Shown: positions 43,790-52,109 of the stretch, in pieces
How positions within the stretch are numbered: position 1 is the stretch's first letter
How the letters are laid out: each line of letters begins with the position of its first letter
DNA from: an uncultured Planctomycetales bacterium
GTDB lineage: Bacteria; Planctomycetota; Planctomycetia; Pirellulales; Thermoguttaceae
NCBI GenBank assembly: GCA_937889015.1
Contig: CALARR010000059.1
Location: 11,155-75,154, forward strand
DNA length: 64,000 nucleotides
Direction of reading: 5' to 3'
Made by a program: the position numbers and the translations under genes
The notes under the pieces: model-generated
What the model was told of the DNA's origin: nothing
Database searches by the model: none
The model's input: only the letters and a program-made list of their open reading frames with translations

Positions 43790-44379
43790 GCTGCACCTGT
43801 GTGGCCGGCGGTTGCCGCCGGCCGGGTTGGATCACTCGACAACACGCTCTGGATGTACTGGGCCGCGCCGCGAAGATCGTCGACCACGATGTCGGGCGAA
43901 CACGCGCCGCTGCGTTCCACTTCTGCGCCGTAACCGGTGCGAACCAGCACGGTGCGTGCCCCGACGTTGCGCCCACACTGGACGTCGATCGCCTTGTCAC
44001 CGACCATGAAACCGTCTTGCGGCCGAAACCGGTGTTGCCGGGCGGCTTGCTCGATCAGGCCCGTCTTGGGTTTACGGCAGTCGCAACCATCGCCGTCGGC
44101 ATGCGGACAGCAGTAGACTCCATCCAACTCTACCCCCTGCTGACGAAGCAGTTCGAGCATTCGCGCATGGATGGCCGCCAATTGTTCCTGGGAAAAGTAG
44201 CCTTTAGCGATCCCCGACTGGTTGGTGATCACAATCAGCCCCAATCCCATGCGGCGCATTTGCTGCAACCCCTCGACAGCCCCGGGCAGCAATTCCACCC
44301 CCTCCGGGTTAGCCAGGTAGCACCGCTCGGCAATCAGGGTGCCATCGCGGTCCAGGAGTGCGTAGCGCGTGGCTTTCAT
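43786..44379 (-). CDS. gmhB: D-glycero-D-manno-heptose 1,7-bisphosphate 7-phosphatase
   Basis: The 197-residue HAD-superfamily phosphatase removes the 7-phosphate from heptose 1,7-bisphosphate. The HAD motif I is LLDRDGTLI with the nucleophilic Asp and DxDGT core; motif II is IVITNQSGIAKGYFS. The four-ligand zinc site typical of GmhB is present as CCPHADGDGCDCRKPKTG, and motif IV is FMVGDKAIDVQCG. Both ends overlap neighbours by four bases (ATGA at 44376-44379 and 43786-43789), so the three heptose genes form one coupled operon. Confidence 0.9.
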   Translation of the reverse strand: MKATRYALLDRDGTLIAERCYLANPEGVELLPGAVEGLQQMRRMGLGLIVITNQSGIAKGYFSQEQLAAIHARMLELLRQQGVELDGVYCCPHADGDGCDCRKPKTGLIEQAARQHRFRPQDGFMVGDKAIDVQCGRNVGARTVLVRTGYGAEVERSGACSPDIVVDDLRGAAQYIQSVLSSDPTRPAATAGHTGAA

Positions 44380-45089
44380 GCGTGCGCCTCCAGGTCGGCG
44401 AAAAAGGCGGCGGCCTGGGCATACGATTCGGGCGTGCCGATGTCCAGGAACGGACCGGGACAGCCGTGGGCATACAACCCTCGCGCCAGCCAGCGCACAA
44501 AGACGTCGCGTTCCAGCGAGCAAGGCTCGCCGCTGGCCAGTTCGCGCAACCAAGCCGTATGGAGCAGATAGATCCCGGCGTTGATCCAGCCCGGCCCGGT
44601 GACGGCCGCTTTCTCGGCGAAGTTCGTGATTCGGCCATCCGCTGCGAATTCCACTCGGCCGTAGCGGCTGCAATCATCGACCTGGACGACGGCAATGGTG
44701 CCCGTTTCCGGCCTTTCGGCCTGTGCTCGTATGATCGCGCGCAGGTCGCAGGCGCAGTACGAGTCACCGTTGAACACCAGTACCAGACGGGAGCAGATGT
44801 GCTGGCACGCCAAGCGCAGGGCGCCGGCTGTTCCCAAGGGGACCGACTCTTGCGAATACTGCAACGCCATGCGGCCCAGACGCGTTCCCAGAGTCTGTGC
44901 GACCACGTCGGCCTTGTAGCCGGTGCAGAGTACGGCCTGTTCAATCCCCGCGTTCTGCACGAAATCGAGGAGGTGGGTCAAGAAGGGGCGTCCTGCGACC
45001 TCCAGCAGCACCTTGGGCGTGCGCTGCGAAATCGCGCGAGCGCGCGTGCCCAACCCTCCAGCGAGAATGACCGCGGATACGTCGTGCAT
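44376..45089 (-). CDS. hddC: D-glycero-alpha-D-manno-heptose 1-phosphate nucleotidyltransferase-like protein
   Basis: The 237-residue nucleotidyltransferase activates a sugar 1-phosphate with an NTP. The signature VILAGGLGTRARAISQRTPK is the NTP-binding loop, and VFNGDSYCACDL holds the metal-binding Asp. TGTIAVVQVDDCSRYGRVEF is typical of the HddC/RfbA-like group. It heads the heptose operon (nucleotidyltransferase, phosphatase, kinase), which together would convert heptose 7-phosphate to GDP-heptose for lipopolysaccharide or surface glycan. GmhA, which makes heptose 7-phosphate, is not in the window. The ATG at 45089 starts the signature region; upstream frames are not family-like. Nucleotide specificity cannot be read directly. 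Confidence 0.8.
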   Translation of the reverse strand: MHDVSAVILAGGLGTRARAISQRTPKVLLEVAGRPFLTHLLDFVQNAGIEQAVLCTGYKADVVAQTLGTRLGRMALQYSQESVPLGTAGALRLACQHICSRLVLVFNGDSYCACDLRAIIRAQAERPETGTIAVVQVDDCSRYGRVEFAADGRITNFAEKAAVTGPGWINAGIYLLHTAWLRELASGEPCSLERDVFVRWLARGLYAHGCPGPFLDIGTPESYAQAAAFFADLEAHA

Positions 45090-45247
45090 GGGCCCTGCCA
45101 GGTCTGGATGCCGTGGAGTTGGGACCGCCGGTCTCAACCGGGCATGCCTTTCAAGAAAGACTCGGTTGTCGAACTTCAAACGCGTAACGCCCCCCTCTTC
45201 TTTTCGCGCAGAGGAGGGTAGAGGCGAACCATTCGACACCCATCTCG

Positions 45248-45276
45248 ATTCTGAGTGGTGGCCACAAAACTGTCAA
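45248..45276 (-). promoter_or_regulatory. Sigma70-type promoter for the heptose operon
   Basis: On the minus strand TTGACA (45271-45276) and CAGAAT (45248-45253) are separated by 17 bases. The -35 matches consensus exactly and the -10 matches at four of six. It would start transcription near 45241 and give a leader of about 150 bases to the ATG at 45089. Confidence 0.45.
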
Positions 45277-45408
45277 CATTGGCAACTTTTACTTACCACC
45301 CATTCGGTGGGCTTCAGCCTGGGCCCTTGCACGCCCAACCGACATCGCAGGCGTAACCGGACTATTCACAAGGCCTGCTGGCAAGCCGACTTTCGCGGTC
45401 GGGATTGC

Positions 45409-45438
45409 TTGACACCAACCGCACCGGAATCGTATCCT
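45409..45438 (+). promoter_or_regulatory. Sigma70-type promoter for the sugar-binding lipoprotein gene
   Basis: TTGACA (45409-45414) and TATCCT (45433-45438) with an 18-base spacer. The -35 is exact. The leader to 45563 would be about 120 bases. Together with the minus-strand promoter it makes this gap a divergent control region. Confidence 0.45.
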
Positions 45439-45562
45439 CCAGTTCTGTCCACGCTTGTCCTGGTCCCCATTCCGGAACCTGCCGGCAGTTCCGCCGGGCG
45501 GGCCGGTTAGAGTCGATCTGGGTAGGCTCTCGATCTCGGCCCGATGGGCTCTTCTCTCACCG

Positions 45563-46564
45563 ATGCACAGCACTGCCATGCGAGTTGGTCCCTGCCGGTG
45601 GCTCGTCCTGGTTCTCGTCGCGCAGCTATGCGGTTGCGGCCATCCTCCCACTCCGGCGCCGCAACCTGCCGCAATCAAGACGTTTGTCATCCTCGCGCCG
45701 CAAGTGACGCCCTTCTGGGAGGCCGTCAAGGCTGGGATGCAGCACGCGGCCGCCGCCCCAGAACTGGCCAGCGGCGGGTATCAGGCCGTGCTGGAGACCG
45801 GCGACGGGACCGTCAAGGCCCAGATTGCCCAGTTGCAGCGGCTGGCGGACCGCACAGACCTGGCGGGCGTGGCGATCTCGGCCGTGGAGGCCGCAAGCGA
45901 ATCGCTTGCCGATGAAATGAAGAAGATCGGCGCGAAGGGCATTCCGGTCATTACCATCGACTCCGACCTGGACCCAAAGAAGTTCCGCGACTGCCGGCAG
46001 GCCTACGTCGGATCTGACAACCGCAAACTGGGTACATCCCTGGCCGAGGCGGCCACCGTGTTGTCCGCCGGTGGCGGCTACCTCATGTTCACCGGCAATC
46101 CGCAAGCCCAGCGAAGCATCGATCGGATCCAGGGCTTCGCCGAGGGGGGGCGTGACCGCTGGAAGTGCCTGCGGACCGTTGAGGATCGTTTTGACCTGGT
46201 CCTGGTTCGGCTCCAGGTGCGTGAGGCCGTCCGCTTGTTCTCGAACAAGTTGTCGGTCGTCGTGGCCTTGGAGTCGGGGCCGGCCCTGGCCGCGGCGGCG
46301 GCCGTTCGCGAGTTGGGTAGCCGGAACGACCTCAAGGTACTCGCGGGCGATAGCGAACTGAAGACGATCGACGCGGTGGCACAAGACATGCTCGATGCCT
46401 GGGTCCTGCAGTCGCCCTACGAGATGGGCGACAGTGCCGTCGCGCTGTTGCACGCGTTGCACACCAAGAACGAGCCTCACGTCCAACGGCTTCTGCCGCG
46501 CTGGGGCCAACCGGACGGCGATCTGCTGTACGTGCCGTTCCGCCTGGTGACGGCGGCGAAATAG
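45563..46564 (+). CDS. Sugar-binding periplasmic lipoprotein (ABC-type substrate-binding, RbsB-like)
   Basis: The 333-residue lipoprotein of the periplasmic binding protein (ribose/LacI-like) fold has a signal peptide and a lipobox near VAQLCGCGH, with the modified Cys at about residue 25. The mature part starts IKTFVILAPQVTPFWEAVKA and contains GVAISAVEAASESLADEMKK and GIPVITIDSDLD, all typical of sugar-binding type I periplasmic proteins. A consistent start is either 45563 or 45578; neither has a strong ribosome site. It lies 113 bases upstream of a LacI regulator and may bind its inducer sugar. No transporter membrane or ATPase gene is in the window. Confidence 0.85.
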   Translation: MHSTAMRVGPCRWLVLVLVAQLCGCGHPPTPAPQPAAIKTFVILAPQVTPFWEAVKAGMQHAAAAPELASGGYQAVLETGDGTVKAQIAQLQRLADRTDLAGVAISAVEAASESLADEMKKIGAKGIPVITIDSDLDPKKFRDCRQAYVGSDNRKLGTSLAEAATVLSAGGGYLMFTGNPQAQRSIDRIQGFAEGGRDRWKCLRTVEDRFDLVLVRLQVREAVRLFSNKLSVVVALESGPALAAAAAVRELGSRNDLKVLAGDSELKTIDAVAQDMLDAWVLQSPYEMGDSAVALLHALHTKNEPHVQRLLPRWGQPDGDLLYVPFRLVTAAK

Positions 46565-46614
46565 GGCCGGAGCGTCCGCGGGCGCCCATGCTGCAGGCCA
46601 AAGCCCAGCGAGTC

Positions 46615-46642
46615 TTGACATCGCGGGGGGGCGTGTTAAAAT
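46615..46642 (+). promoter_or_regulatory. Promoter of the LacI-family regulator
   Basis: TTGACA (46615-46620) and TAAAAT (46637-46642) with a 16-base spacer. It lies just upstream of an operator-like palindrome, so the regulator is probably autoregulated. Confidence 0.65.
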
Positions 46643-46644
46643 CT

Positions 46645-46662
46645 GGGATAAACGCTTATCCC
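46645..46662 (+). promoter_or_regulatory. Operator-like palindrome for LacI regulator
   Basis: GGGATAAACGCTTATCCC is an inverted repeat (GGGATAA, 4-base centre, TTATCCC) with the central CG typical of LacI-family operators. It starts two bases after the -10 box, covers the expected transcription start, and lies 15 bases before the ATG at 46678. Binding there would block its own gene. I did not find another copy in the window. Confidence 0.65.
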
Positions 46663-46677
46663 ACGGTTTGAGCTGCC

Positions 46678-47700
46678 ATGCCCAAGATCACCATCACCCA
46701 ACTCGCGCGGCGCCTGGGCGTTTCGGTCTGCACCGTCAACAAGGCCCTCTCGGGCAAGCCCAAGGTCAGCCCCGAAACCCGGCAACGGGTGATCGACGCG
46801 GCCCAGCGGCTGGGCTACCGCCCCAACCGGATGGCTCAGGTCCTGGCGCGAAACCCTATCCATCTGGTCTACCTGCACCCGGCCCATTTTCCGTCCTTCT
46901 TCACCCCATTTGAAGCCGGTGTACGGCTGGCCTCCGAGCGACTGGCCGACCAGCAGGTGTCGCTCAGCCTGCACGCCCTCGATCCCGACCATTGGGCTCG
47001 CGGTCTGCTATCGACCGTCCGATCACTGGTTCGCAAGCCGCTCTCCGGTTTGATTTTTTCGCCCGTGTCCGGGGTGGATTATACGCCGGTCTGGGACCAC
47101 CTGGCCGAACATCGCGTACCGGTGGTGCAACTGGGGTTGGAGGTGCCCGACTCGCCGGCCGCGCTCACCGTGCGGCAGGACACGCTGCTCAGTGGTCGTC
47201 TGGCGGCGGAACTGCTGGCGCACTTCTCCGGCCCGGTGGCCGTGATGATCGGTAGCCGCACGGTGGTCGACCACGCGGAGAAACTCCGCGGTTTCCAATC
47301 CGAAGCCGAGCGGCGCGGATTGGCCATCGCCGCGGTGTGCCAGCACCAGGACGATCCCAAGCTGGCGTATCGTCAAACACGACTCCTGTTGCGCGAGCAG
47401 CCGAGCCTGCGCGGAATCTACGTGGCCACCGACAACTTCAGCGGCATCGCGCGCGCCCTGGGCGAGGCCAAGCCCGACGGCCGGGTCAAGGTCGTGGCCA
47501 CGGGCGTGTTTGCCGAAGTCCAGGCGGCGATGGAAGAGGGCCTGGTCCATTTTGCGCTGGACCAGCGCATGGCCGAGCAAGGCGAAATGGCGGTCCAACA
47601 GTTGCACGAGTTGCTCTGCCAGCGCCCGCTGCTGTCGAACAAGATCCTCGTGCCACCGCGAATCGCCGTTCTGGGAAACATTGGCCCATTGGCAGAATGA
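46678..47700 (+). CDS. LacI family transcriptional regulator
   Basis: The 340-residue regulator begins with the LacI helix-turn-helix: ITQLARRLGVSVCTVNKALS at residues about 5-25, followed by the hinge RQRVIDAAQRLGYRPNRMAQ. The C-terminal effector domain has the type I periplasmic-binding-protein fold, with GLIFSPVSGVDYTPV and GIYVATDNFSGIARAL. It probably senses a sugar and represses nearby carbohydrate genes, possibly the sugar-binding lipoprotein upstream. Its own promoter contains a LacI-type palindrome. Target genes beyond its own are not visible. Confidence 0.93.
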   Translation: MPKITITQLARRLGVSVCTVNKALSGKPKVSPETRQRVIDAAQRLGYRPNRMAQVLARNPIHLVYLHPAHFPSFFTPFEAGVRLASERLADQQVSLSLHALDPDHWARGLLSTVRSLVRKPLSGLIFSPVSGVDYTPVWDHLAEHRVPVVQLGLEVPDSPAALTVRQDTLLSGRLAAELLAHFSGPVAVMIGSRTVVDHAEKLRGFQSEAERRGLAIAAVCQHQDDPKLAYRQTRLLLREQPSLRGIYVATDNFSGIARALGEAKPDGRVKVVATGVFAEVQAAMEEGLVHFALDQRMAEQGEMAVQQLHELLCQRPLLSNKILVPPRIAVLGNIGPLAE

Positions 47701-47742
47701 GAAAAACTCATGTGATACCCCAACAGCTCGCGTTTGCGTCGC

Positions 47743-47842
47743 TCTATTGCGTCTCAGGTAAGTAATGCCGTGAGGCCGACCATCGGGAGGCCGGTTCTTC
47801 AGGGTAACGGCCGGGACAGCGACGACATTTCTTTTCTGACAC
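47743..47842 (+). repeat. Dispersed ~100-bp element, copy B
   Basis: A 100-base sequence whose reverse complement closely matches copy A at 42372-42471, with four conserved blocks (CTATTGCGTCTCAGGTA, GGCCGACCATCGGGA, AACGGCCGGGACAGC, CTTTTCTGACAC). It lies 112 bases before the SGNH hydrolase start and reads in the same direction as that gene, as copies A and C do for theirs. No reading frame is inside. Confidence 0.75.
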
Positions 47843-47954
47843 TCAATAAAGATCCCTGGCAGCCCAACGGCGAACATCGGCAGGCCCAGCAACGGCGCCC
47901 TGCTCGCTACGGTCGCGATTCACCACACAACAACCTTGACGACGAGGACTTGAA

Positions 47955-49430
47955 ATGCATGACCGAGGATTGCGTACGGTCGCCATCGTGGCACTGGGGA
48001 TGGCCTTGGCCAACGCCTGTGCCCGAGCGGAGGCGCCGCGGTTTGAGGACGGCGATCGCGTCTGCTTCATCGGCGACAGCATCACGCACCAGGCCCACTA
48101 TCACACGCAGATCGTGCTCTTCTACAGCACACGGTTCCCCCAGATGCGGTTGGAGACCTGGAACTGCGGGTTCGCCGGCGACACGGCTGCGGGGGCTGTG
48201 AAACGCTATGCATGGGACATCGCTCCTCATCGGCCGACCGTCGCTACGATCATGCTGGGGATGAACGACGTCAGCCGCAGCCTGTACGCCGAAGGCAAAT
48301 CGGGCGCCGACGTCGAGGCCCAGCGCAAACAGGCCATCGCGCGCAATACTGCGAACATGCAGCGGCTGGTCGAACTGCTGACGCGTGACGGCACGCGCGT
48401 GATTCTCATCACGCCTTCGCTCTTCGACCAAACGGGCCGTCAGCAGGCCCCGCGCCTTGCAGGCGTCAACGACGCTCTGAAGGCCTGCGCCACGGCCGAC
48501 CGGGAGTTGGCGGCACGCTATCACGCCAGCCTGGTGGACTTCAACGGCCCGATGGAGGCCATCAATCGAAAGGGACAGGAAAGAGACCCCAACTTCACGA
48601 TCGTCGGAGCCGACCGCGTGCATCCGGGCCCAGTCGGGCACCTGGTTATGGCCTACCTCTTCCTGAAGGCCCAGCGGCAGTCGCCCTTGGTAGCCCACGT
48701 GGCGATCGACGCCGCGAAGCGCGCTGTTGTCCAACAAGACAACTGTCGGGTGACTTCGCTTTCCGTCGCCAGCGACGCGATCTCGTTCACCTATCTGGCC
48801 GAGGCGCTGCCCTTCCCGGTCGACGCGACGAACGAGGCGGCACTGGGGCTTGTTCCCTTCACAGAGGACCTTAATCAGGAATTGCTGAGGATCTCCGGTC
48901 TGTCGCCCGGCCCATATGAACTGGCGATTGACGGGCGATCGATCCTGAAGACCACGGCCGCGGCCCTGGCCAGTGGCATCAACCTGGCGGTAATCCCGGA
49001 GACCCCGCAGTACCAGCAGGCCAAAGAGGTGCAGCGGATGCTCGCCGAGCGCGCGCAGATCGAAGGACGCAAGCTGCGGACTTTTGCCCAGGTCAACTAC
49101 CTGTTCCTGTGCGATCTCGCCGAGAGGAGCGAGCAAAGCGATCGCCGCGTGTTGGAGGAAAGCCTTGCAAAGCTGCGCAAGGTGGACAGCACCTGGAACC
49201 GGTATCGCTGCGGCGTGCTCGAAGCCTACCAGGAGCTTCTGCCGCAGAAAGAGGAACTCCAGCGCCGCTCGGCCGAGCTACTGGCGCGGATCGGCGCAAC
49301 GAGATTACCCAAGTCACTCACCTTCAAACTGCAGGCCCAAGGGCCCATCATTCTGGGAGCAGGACGCCGCGGACCTCGGCGCGACGATGATGATCGACGT
49401 GGCTTCGTTGCAGGAGTCGGCCGGCGGTGA
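47955..49430 (+). CDS. Secreted SGNH/GDSL hydrolase, possibly frameshifted near its end
   Basis: The 491-residue exported esterase of the SGNH fold has all four blocks: block I VCFIGDSITHQ with the catalytic Ser; block II near WNCGFAGDTA; block III TIMLGMNDVS; block V DRVHPGPVGH with the Asp and His. Such enzymes deacetylate glycans or lipids. Residues about 330-450 are helical. The last 25 residues (GRRGPRRDDDDRRGFVAGVG) do not look protein-like, while another frame continues with good coding character to 49620, so a frameshift near 49345-49370 is suspected. The signal peptide ends near ACARAE. An element copy lies 112 bases upstream. Confidence 0.85.
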   Translation: MHDRGLRTVAIVALGMALANACARAEAPRFEDGDRVCFIGDSITHQAHYHTQIVLFYSTRFPQMRLETWNCGFAGDTAAGAVKRYAWDIAPHRPTVATIMLGMNDVSRSLYAEGKSGADVEAQRKQAIARNTANMQRLVELLTRDGTRVILITPSLFDQTGRQQAPRLAGVNDALKACATADRELAARYHASLVDFNGPMEAINRKGQERDPNFTIVGADRVHPGPVGHLVMAYLFLKAQRQSPLVAHVAIDAAKRAVVQQDNCRVTSLSVASDAISFTYLAEALPFPVDATNEAALGLVPFTEDLNQELLRISGLSPGPYELAIDGRSILKTTAAALASGINLAVIPETPQYQQAKEVQRMLAERAQIEGRKLRTFAQVNYLFLCDLAERSEQSDRRVLEESLAKLRKVDSTWNRYRCGVLEAYQELLPQKEELQRRSAELLARIGATRLPKSLTFKLQAQGPIILGAGRRGPRRDDDDRRGFVAGVGRR

Positions 49431-49620
49431 GGTGGTTCGGCCCGGAGGCGTGGCCTGCCTGGTGCGTGCCAGCACCAAAGGGCATTCCGTAGGCGTCACG
49501 GGCGAGTCCACGGTGCGATTGACCGAATTCGCCGACCCCCATGGCAAGCTGGTCTACTTCCGCGTGCCGGACCTGGGCATGGCGAAACCGGATGAGCTGT
49601 TCGCCGGCGATGGCCGGTGA
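49375..49620 (+). pseudogene. Out-of-frame C-terminal extension of the SGNH hydrolase gene
   Basis: In a frame shifted from the hydrolase, about 80 residues read ADLGATMMIDVASLQESAGG, then VVRPGGVACLVRASTKGHSV and LVYFRVPDLGMAKPDEL, before a stop at 49620. The composition is that of a real beta-rich domain, with no start codon or ribosome site of its own. The best explanation is a frameshifted tail of the upstream hydrolase or a remnant of another gene joined to it. Confidence 0.4.
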
Positions 49621-49648
49621 GCGACCGAACGCCACGCCTGGATGCGCT

Positions 49649-50275
49649 CTAGCGAACCTGCTTCGTCCAGGCGAACACGGCGGAGGCAAACGCCAGCATT
49701 TGCTCCTCGGCGTCAGCCGGTTCGGCCAACGAGGTCTGGATCATGACCTTGATCAGCGGTGGCCACTCGCGGCGTCCGAACAGCTTCCAGCGTTCCGCGC
49801 GCATCTCGCGCGCATCAAGGACCTGCGCAGCGTCCAACTGATACCAATACAGCACGTGTACGTGCTGGCCTTCCTGCTCCAGCGAGAGCAATCGCGCCGC
49901 ACAGGCTGTGCCCTCGTGCTTGAACTGGAGGTCCTTTTGGTTCTTGATGACCCAGCCCGCCTTGGTGTAACAGACTTGGGGCATGTGCGGCGGATCGAGT
50001 TCGTTGCTGTCGAAGGCCGCCACCTCCAGCATGACGCGGCCCCCGCCCTCTTTTTCGTAGGACCGATCCACGACCTCCATGGCCCGAACCGCGGCGGTCA
50101 CGCGCGGGTCCAGGGCTACTTCCCGTCCGCGCCAGGGGCCGAGAATCTCGGGCAGCTCCTGCAAGGAGGGCGATGGCATGCGGATTTCCGTCGGCTCGCG
50201 ATTGTGCCGCAGGTACAGCACGGCCAATTGAATCCCGACCAGCACCACGGCCGCCAGGCATACGCGGGTCAGCAT
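49649..50275 (-). CDS. Exosortase-associated EpsI family protein
   Basis: The 208-residue exported or membrane-anchored protein has one N-terminal hydrophobic segment (VCLAAVVLVGIQLAVLYL). PQVCYTKAGWVIKNQKDL contains the CY-x-x-x-GW motif typical of EpsI (DUF3485). EpsI proteins accompany exosortases and are linked to exopolysaccharide production or protein surface sorting. It starts 104 bases downstream of the exosortase gene on the same strand. The exact function of EpsI is not established. Confidence 0.85.
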   Translation of the reverse strand: MLTRVCLAAVVLVGIQLAVLYLRHNREPTEIRMPSPSLQELPEILGPWRGREVALDPRVTAAVRAMEVVDRSYEKEGGGRVMLEVAAFDSNELDPPHMPQVCYTKAGWVIKNQKDLQFKHEGTACAARLLSLEQEGQHVHVLYWYQLDAAQVLDAREMRAERWKLFGRREWPPLIKVMIQTSLAEPADAEEQMLAFASAVFAWTKQVR

Positions 50276-50378
50276 AGATCCCCCTCAAAATCCACCGTTG
50301 ATACCTGTTCCCGAACCGCCACCGGCCGTGTGAGCGGACGGAAGAAACCCCGTCGCCGGACCATCTTGGAACCGGCTT

Positions 50379-51266
50379 TCAGAGCCAGTCGTCCCAAGCC
50401 TCGTCCGGAGTCGGCGGGCGGAAGAGCATCGACATCAGCCCCATTTCCATCCACAAGAGCACGACGGCCAGGGGCATCATGAAGTAGCCCGCCAGGTTGT
50501 GGAACACCAGTTCGCCCCACTCCGGCCCCGCCGTCTCGTACAGCACACCGGTCACGCTGATCCGCGTCACGTTGGCAATCACGGCGATGGGCGCCGAACT
50601 CAGGATCAAGACCACTCGTTCCCAAGCCGGGCGCGGCACGATCAGCGCAGCGCCCGTGCCGACGGCCACAAACAGCATCAACATCCGCAAGCCGCTGCAG
50701 GCTTCCTGCACGCCCAGATCGGCGTGCGGCAGGGAGATGATGTTGCCGCGCGCCGTGGCGGCAATCCCCAGCGTCTGCAGAATGTAGGTGCTGGTGCGCG
50801 CGCCGATGGCCTGCAAGGGCTCGCTGAGCATGGTGGCCACAAAACCCGGCAGCGGGACCATGAACACCAGAAACAGCACGCCTGGCCAGGCCCAGAGCAT
50901 GGCCGACCAGCCTCCGACCAGGACGACGACGCCCGCCACACAGAGGACCAGCGACTCGGCGTCCAACAAGGGCATTTGACTATAGGCGCCGACCAACCGC
51001 ATCAGCCCGGCCGCGGCCAGGAAGGCGATGCCCCACAGGCTGCCCACGAATTCCTCGGGAATCATCTCCCGCCGTAGCCAGAGCAAGAGCACCGAGAAGG
51101 GCGGAACCAGGAAGCAGTAAACGTAGTCTTGCTCGTTCCACCACCGCGAGACCAGGCCGGCCAGCGTGCTGCCATAGGACCAGCCCAGCAGCCCCAGCAA
51201 CAATAGCCAGGCGGCCACTCGCGACGGAGTGAGCCAGGAGCGAATTTGCAGCGTGGATGGTTGCAT
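50379..51266 (-). CDS. Exosortase (membrane transpeptidase-like)
   Basis: The 295-residue integral membrane protein has about eight TM segments. The exosortase catalytic triad is present in order: Cys190 in VQEACSGLRML, Arg235 in NVTRISVTG and His256 in VFHNLAGY. Exosortases cleave a C-terminal sorting signal (PEP-CTERM-like) from exported proteins. No protein in the window ends in a recognisable PEP-CTERM tail, so the substrate must be elsewhere. It lies upstream of EpsI and downstream of the zinc-ribbon/HTH protein on the same strand, probably one operon. The subtype cannot be given from sequence reading alone. Confidence 0.92.
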   Translation of the reverse strand: MQPSTLQIRSWLTPSRVAAWLLLLGLLGWSYGSTLAGLVSRWWNEQDYVYCFLVPPFSVLLLWLRREMIPEEFVGSLWGIAFLAAAGLMRLVGAYSQMPLLDAESLVLCVAGVVVLVGGWSAMLWAWPGVLFLVFMVPLPGFVATMLSEPLQAIGARTSTYILQTLGIAATARGNIISLPHADLGVQEACSGLRMLMLFVAVGTGAALIVPRPAWERVVLILSSAPIAVIANVTRISVTGVLYETAGPEWGELVFHNLAGYFMMPLAVVLLWMEMGLMSMLFRPPTPDEAWDDWL

Positions 51267-51299
51267 AGTGACGATGCAAACCCGCTTCGTGCAGTGGGA

Positions 51300-52070
51300 T
51301 TACTTAGGGGGAGGGCCGGACTCGAGGATGAATCGCTGGGTGGGCGAAATCTCGTACTGCCCGGATTCCTTCTTGAGTTGCCCCAGGTTATCGCGAAGTT
51401 CTCCCAGCACCTTGGCGGCCATTTGCAGTTTCTGCTCGATGACTCCGATTCGCCGTTCCACCGCGTTGGGCTCGTGTTCCTCGTTGCGTTGGAAGCTCAC
51501 CTCGCCCGCCTCGAAGAACTGCTCGCGCCAGCGTCGAAACTCTGTGGGGGAGATCCGGTATTCCGCGCACAGTTCCGACATCAACTCTCGATCCAAAAAA
51601 TGCCGCCGCAATAGCGATAGTTTCTCTTCCGTGGTGAACTGGCGCGGTGCGGCTTCCTCGCCTTCGGTGCCGACCGTGGGCACCTCCGGGCTCGCCTCGC
51701 GAGGATTGACATAGTAGCGCCAACCAACCAACGTCCCGGCGATAGCCCCCAGAACGACTGCCACCACCAGCAGGTTCTTGACGATCAGATAGCCGACCGG
51801 CCGATAACACTGCCAGCACAACTCGCCGGTCTTCTCCAACACGGGCACCGGGGTCAACGCTCCGCACTGGAAGCAAGGACGGCGCTTGGCGCGCCGCCGG
51901 GAAGTCGACGTGACGTCTCCCTCCTGGACTGCCTCGTCAACACCCGCGTCCGCGACGGCCGCGGCCGTACTCGCCAGATCCTTGGCCAGGGGCTCTTTGG
52001 CAGGCGTTTCAGGAGAAGGCACAGCCAGCCCGGACCCCTCTTGTGGGTCATGGCGATGCTGACTACTCAT
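51300..52070 (-). CDS. Zinc-ribbon, single-TM protein with transposase-like HTH
   Basis: The 256-residue protein has an unusual layout. Residues 1-60 are low complexity and polar, 66-88 hold a four-Cys ribbon (Cys66, Cys69, Cys85, Cys88), about 95-117 form one TM helix (LLVVAVVLGAIAGTLVGW), 146-195 resemble the IS3/IS66-type transposase helix-turn-helix (LRRHFLDRELMSELCAEYRI, then SPTEFRRWREQFFEAG), and 200-235 look like a coiled coil. It may be a domesticated transposase domain tethered to the membrane; DNA binding from the membrane or use of the fold for protein contact are both possible. GGAGATTCG precedes the ATG at 52070. It lies 33 bases before the exosortase start. Confidence 0.7.
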   Translation of the reverse strand: MSSQHRHDPQEGSGLAVPSPETPAKEPLAKDLASTAAAVADAGVDEAVQEGDVTSTSRRRAKRRPCFQCGALTPVPVLEKTGELCWQCYRPVGYLIVKNLLVVAVVLGAIAGTLVGWRYYVNPREASPEVPTVGTEGEEAAPRQFTTEEKLSLLRRHFLDRELMSELCAEYRISPTEFRRWREQFFEAGEVSFQRNEEHEPNAVERRIGVIEQKLQMAAKVLGELRDNLGQLKKESGQYEISPTQRFILESGPPPK

Positions 52071-52109
52071 ACGAATCTCCGAAAGTGTTTCTCGCTGCGA
52101 CACTCCCTT

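Noticed and set aside
45194..45214. Attenuator hairpin in the leader of the heptose operon (CCTCT...AGAGG)
   Set aside because: The stem is only five base pairs with a long loop; too weak to support.
49375..49620. Independent small gene downstream of the SGNH hydrolase
   Set aside because: No start codon with a ribosome site is found; a frameshifted extension explains it better.
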